IMG/VR virus record: IMGVR_UViG_3300030382_000340
Span: 1 to 30,335 of that record
Direction: 5' to 3' (one strand)
Source: a virus
DNA length: 30,335 nt
The notes beneath the pieces were generated by a model. The model saw nothing but the letters and a program-made list of their open reading frames with translations, did not search any database and had not been told where the DNA came from. Below, piece by piece: positions 30,275 to 30,335 of the stretch. The position numbers and the translations under genes were made by a program. How positions within the stretch are numbered: the stretch's first letter is position 1; each line of letters starts with the position of its first letter.

Positions 30275-30335
30275 CTAACGTCATAACCGCCTTACAAGAC
30301 GACTTTAAACTGTTCCTACAAGCTTTGTGGGAACA
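30271..30335 (+). CDS. Terminase large subunit (T7 gp19-like), 5' end only
   Basis: The first 21 codons are in the window: MTNVITALQDDFKLFLQALW, then Glu. The LxxDFxxFLxxLW pattern matches the N-terminus of T7-family large terminases, whose ATPase and nuclease domains would lie beyond the window edge. It starts inside the stop of the preceding small gene. Identification rests on this short stretch, its place downstream of TerS and the late-gene order. Confidence 0.75.
   Translation, partial: MTNVITALQDDFKLFLQALWE

Overview
The window is the late (virion assembly) half of a T7-like podovirus genome (Autographiviridae-type), almost certainly a marine cyanophage or close relative. All convincing genes are on the + strand, tightly packed and often overlapping by 1-40 bases, in AT-rich DNA. 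The order portal - scaffold - major capsid - tail tube A - tail tube B - internal core proteins - T7-type tail fibre - terminase small and large is the T7 late order. The picocyanobacterial link comes from a downstream-peptide (glutamine-II type) riboswitch with a tiny MKxxYRG peptide, from kelch-like fibre repeats, and from several small hypothetical families that I recall from marine cyanophages. No RNA polymerase, DNA replication gene, endolysin, photosynthesis gene, tRNA or integrase is visible in this part.

Layout. 1-2182: the tail of an unidentified upstream gene, a 63-aa protein and two unrecognised proteins that share a short motif. 2182-4661: portal, a small basic protein and scaffold. 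4662-6302: an unusual insertion between scaffold and capsid. It holds two small ORFs, a promoter-like TATAAT, a riboswitch-like RNA, a 16-codon peptide, a secreted beta-rich protein with higher-GC codons, a probable virion surface protein and a structured leader before the capsid gene. 6303-7731: major capsid protein, two small ORFs and a strong intrinsic terminator at the place where T7 has T-phi. 7749-20395: tail tube proteins A and B, a small helical protein, and internal core proteins equivalent to gp14, gp15 and gp16. 20402-23598: T7-type tail fibre with ~100-aa tandem repeats, then a second protein of six ~47-aa kelch-like repeats. 23603-26461: uncharacterised proteins, a holin-like protein and two secreted proteins, one with an unresolved start. 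26458-30335: terminase small subunit, then about 3.5 kb of insertion (basic protein, two large unrecognised proteins, one with an HNH-like motif, and two small ORFs behind the same duplicated leader), then the first codons of the terminase large subunit, cut by the window edge.

How it fits together. Scaffold and portal direct assembly of the capsid. The gp14/15/16 set forms the internal ejection core, tube A and B form the short tail, and the fibre plus kelch-repeat protein probably contact the host. TerS and TerL package DNA. The most unusual parts are the glutamine-riboswitch cassette inside the capsid operon, the split terminase pair, a fibre-anchor-like domain and three copies of a glycine-rich module inside tail tube protein B, and a secreted-protein gene whose reading frame lacks a normal start codon. 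All functional calls come from reading the sequence and recalling families; no database search was run.
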